A stretch of DNA of 63,766 nucleotides, taken from Chitinophagales bacterium. Lineage in GTDB: Bacteria > Bacteroidota > Bacteroidia > Chitinophagales > Chitinophagaceae. The stretch spans positions 1 through 63,766 of the forward strand of contig JAATFP010000095.1 in assembly GCA_015655125.1 (NCBI GenBank), written 5' to 3'. Numbering within the stretch: the first letter of the stretch is position 1; each line of letters starts with the position of its first letter. Positions 62,660-63,766 of the stretch are shown piece after piece. The position numbers and the translations under genes are program-made. The notes under the pieces were generated by a model. That model did not search any database. It was not told the origin of the DNA and was given only the letters and a program-made list of their open reading frames with translations.

Positions 62660-63766
62660 ATGAAAATAAAAATAACAGTAGCTCTTGCATCCATAGCGCT
62701 TATTCTCTTTTCCGGCAGCGGATTTTGCCAGCCTTCCGATTCAACAAATCCGAAAATGGTTACCATGGCAGCCGGACCTCAATTTGCCGCCTCCGGCTGG
62801 AAAAAATTCTGGTGGGGAAAGCATTGGCGCGATGAGTGGCTGATGCCGGCTTCGTTCCCGCATGTGAACATCGACACCCTGGCTGGCGGCCTTACACCCA
62901 CCAAACGGGGCGGCGGGCATGAAACGAAAACATTGAGACTAATGGGCAACGATCACCGGGAGTATGTATTGAGAACAATCGACAAAAGCCTGGACATCCT
63001 TGTTCCGGAAGAGTTCCATGGAACATTCGTAAATGATGTGGTAAACGACCAGATTTCTACCGCGCACCCCTATGGTCCGCTGGTGGTTGCCAACCTCTCT
63101 GCCGCTGCAGGTGTGTTACACACAAATCCCGTGATCGTGTTTGTAACCGCATCCGATAATCTCGGGGAATATAAAAAAGATTTTGGCGATAAATTATGCC
63201 TGTTTGAAGAACGGCCCTCCGGCGAAGGTTGGGACCATACTCCATTAACAAATAATGGAAAAGAGATCATCAACTCGGAAAAGCTGTTTGAAGAACTCGC
63301 TTCGGATCACAAAAAAAGTGTGGACCAGCATGCTTTTTTAAGAGTTCGCCTGATAGATATGCTGATCAATGACTGGGATCGCCACTCCGATCAATGGGTA
63401 TGGGTGGCACATAAAAAATCCGGCAAAACAATCTATACGGCTTTTGCGAGGGACCGGGATCAATCGTTTTCAAAAACCGACGGCGTTAACCTGTATTTTC
63501 TTTCCCGGCCGTGGACAATTCGTAGTTTGCAGGATATCAAGCCGCATGTAAAAGATGTTATAGGTTTGAATTTATCTGCCACGGCGCTCGACAGGTCATT
63601 CATGAATGAACTAACCGAACAAGACTGGCGCAGCACTATTACCTCCGTACAGCAATCGCTTCCGGATTCCGTGATAAAAAATGCAATCATGAGAATGCCT
63701 GCATCGATCGCAGAAAAATCATTCAATTTCCTGTATAAAGTGCTTCGCTCCAGAAGAGATGATATG
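62660..63766 (+). CDS. Exported HipA/FAM20-like kinase-fold protein, cut by the window end
   Basis: At least 369 residues; the frame is still open at the last base. A signal peptide (SGSGFCQPS) precedes a mature region with VNIDTLAGGLTPTKRGGGHETKTLRL, written here in short as a glycine-rich loop GGGHETKTLRL (about 96-106), then DMLINDWDRHSDQW and FARDRDQSF, which look like the catalytic HxD and metal-binding DRD of HipA/PI4K-like kinases. Related exported proteins in Bacteroidota carry a C-terminal outer-membrane barrel, which would lie beyond the window. The substrate is unknown. Confidence 0.7.
   Translation, partial: MKIKITVALASIALILFSGSGFCQPSDSTNPKMVTMAAGPQFAASGWKKFWWGKHWRDEWLMPASFPHVNIDTLAGGLTPTKRGGGHETKTLRLMGNDHREYVLRTIDKSLDILVPEEFHGTFVNDVVNDQISTAHPYGPLVVANLSAAAGVLHTNPVIVFVTASDNLGEYKKDFGDKLCLFEERPSGEGWDHTPLTNNGKEIINSEKLFEELASDHKKSVDQHAFLRVRLIDMLINDWDRHSDQWVWVAHKKSGKTIYTAFARDRDQSFSKTDGVNLYFLSRPWTIRSLQDIKPHVKDVIGLNLSATALDRSFMNELTEQDWRSTITSVQQSLPDSVIKNAIMRMPASIAEKSFNFLYKVLRSRRDDM

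Noticed and set aside
1..63766. CRISPR arrays, tRNA or rRNA genes, transposases and integrases
   Set aside because: No regularly spaced repeats, no cloverleaf with a T-arm consensus, and no recombinase motifs were seen on either strand by eye; a covariance-model scan was not possible.

Overview
The window looks like a chromosomal segment of a Bacteroidota bacterium, most likely near Chitinophagaceae. The grounds are a SusC/SusD outer-membrane pair, periplasmic TPR histidine kinases with LuxR-type regulators, a remnant of a type IX secretion sorting tail, few Shine-Dalgarno sequences, candidate TAnnTTTG promoter boxes, and REP-like hairpins between genes. No rRNA, tRNA, CRISPR array, integrase or transposase was seen.

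Layout. 0.9-2.2 kb: dGTPase. 2.5-5.1 kb: a LuxR regulator and TPR histidine kinase (minus strand). 5.3-11.1 kb: three exported proteins and a small cytoplasmic one. 11.3-21.8 kb (minus strand): a ribose/ADP-ribose utilisation locus read as ribokinase, GRP sugar transporter, SusC, SusD, secreted ADP-ribosylglycohydrolase, and a glycosidase-like/formylglycine-type fusion broken by one in-frame TAG. 22-27 kb: a helical-repeat protein, a lipoprotein esterase, two small exported proteins and decayed gene fragments. 27.3-31.4 kb: two AraC regulators and two FAD monooxygenases, the second a close relative of TetX. 31.6-35.6 kb: an anti-sigma-like membrane protein, a small Pro-rich peptide and a second two-component pair.

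35.7-49.3 kb is the most striking part: a co-directional run that joins a vWA-like lipoprotein, a small membrane protein, a tubulin/FtsZ-like GTPase, a 1299-residue protein with an actin/Hsp70 ATPase core, a second degenerate actin-fold protein ending in an NfeD-like OB domain, two TerD proteins, an OmpA-type anchor, a small membrane protein, TerC, a Cys-rich lipoprotein and a K+ channel. I infer a membrane-to-periplasm complex in which TerD/TerC calcium-stress modules are coupled to two cytoskeletal-fold nucleotide switches, perhaps controlled by the two-component pair just upstream.

49.3-58.2 kb is an accessory, defence-like island: an XRE regulator, two SymE-type toxins, a fused exonuclease-RecQ-UvrD helicase, a WYL-like protein, a KTSC protein and an OLD-family nuclease. 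Four of these reading frames are broken by single-base shifts. 58.4-63.8 kb returns to ordinary genes: rmuC, a lysophospholipase-like hydrolase, a four-helix membrane protein, a degenerate SDR, and an exported kinase-fold protein cut by the window end.
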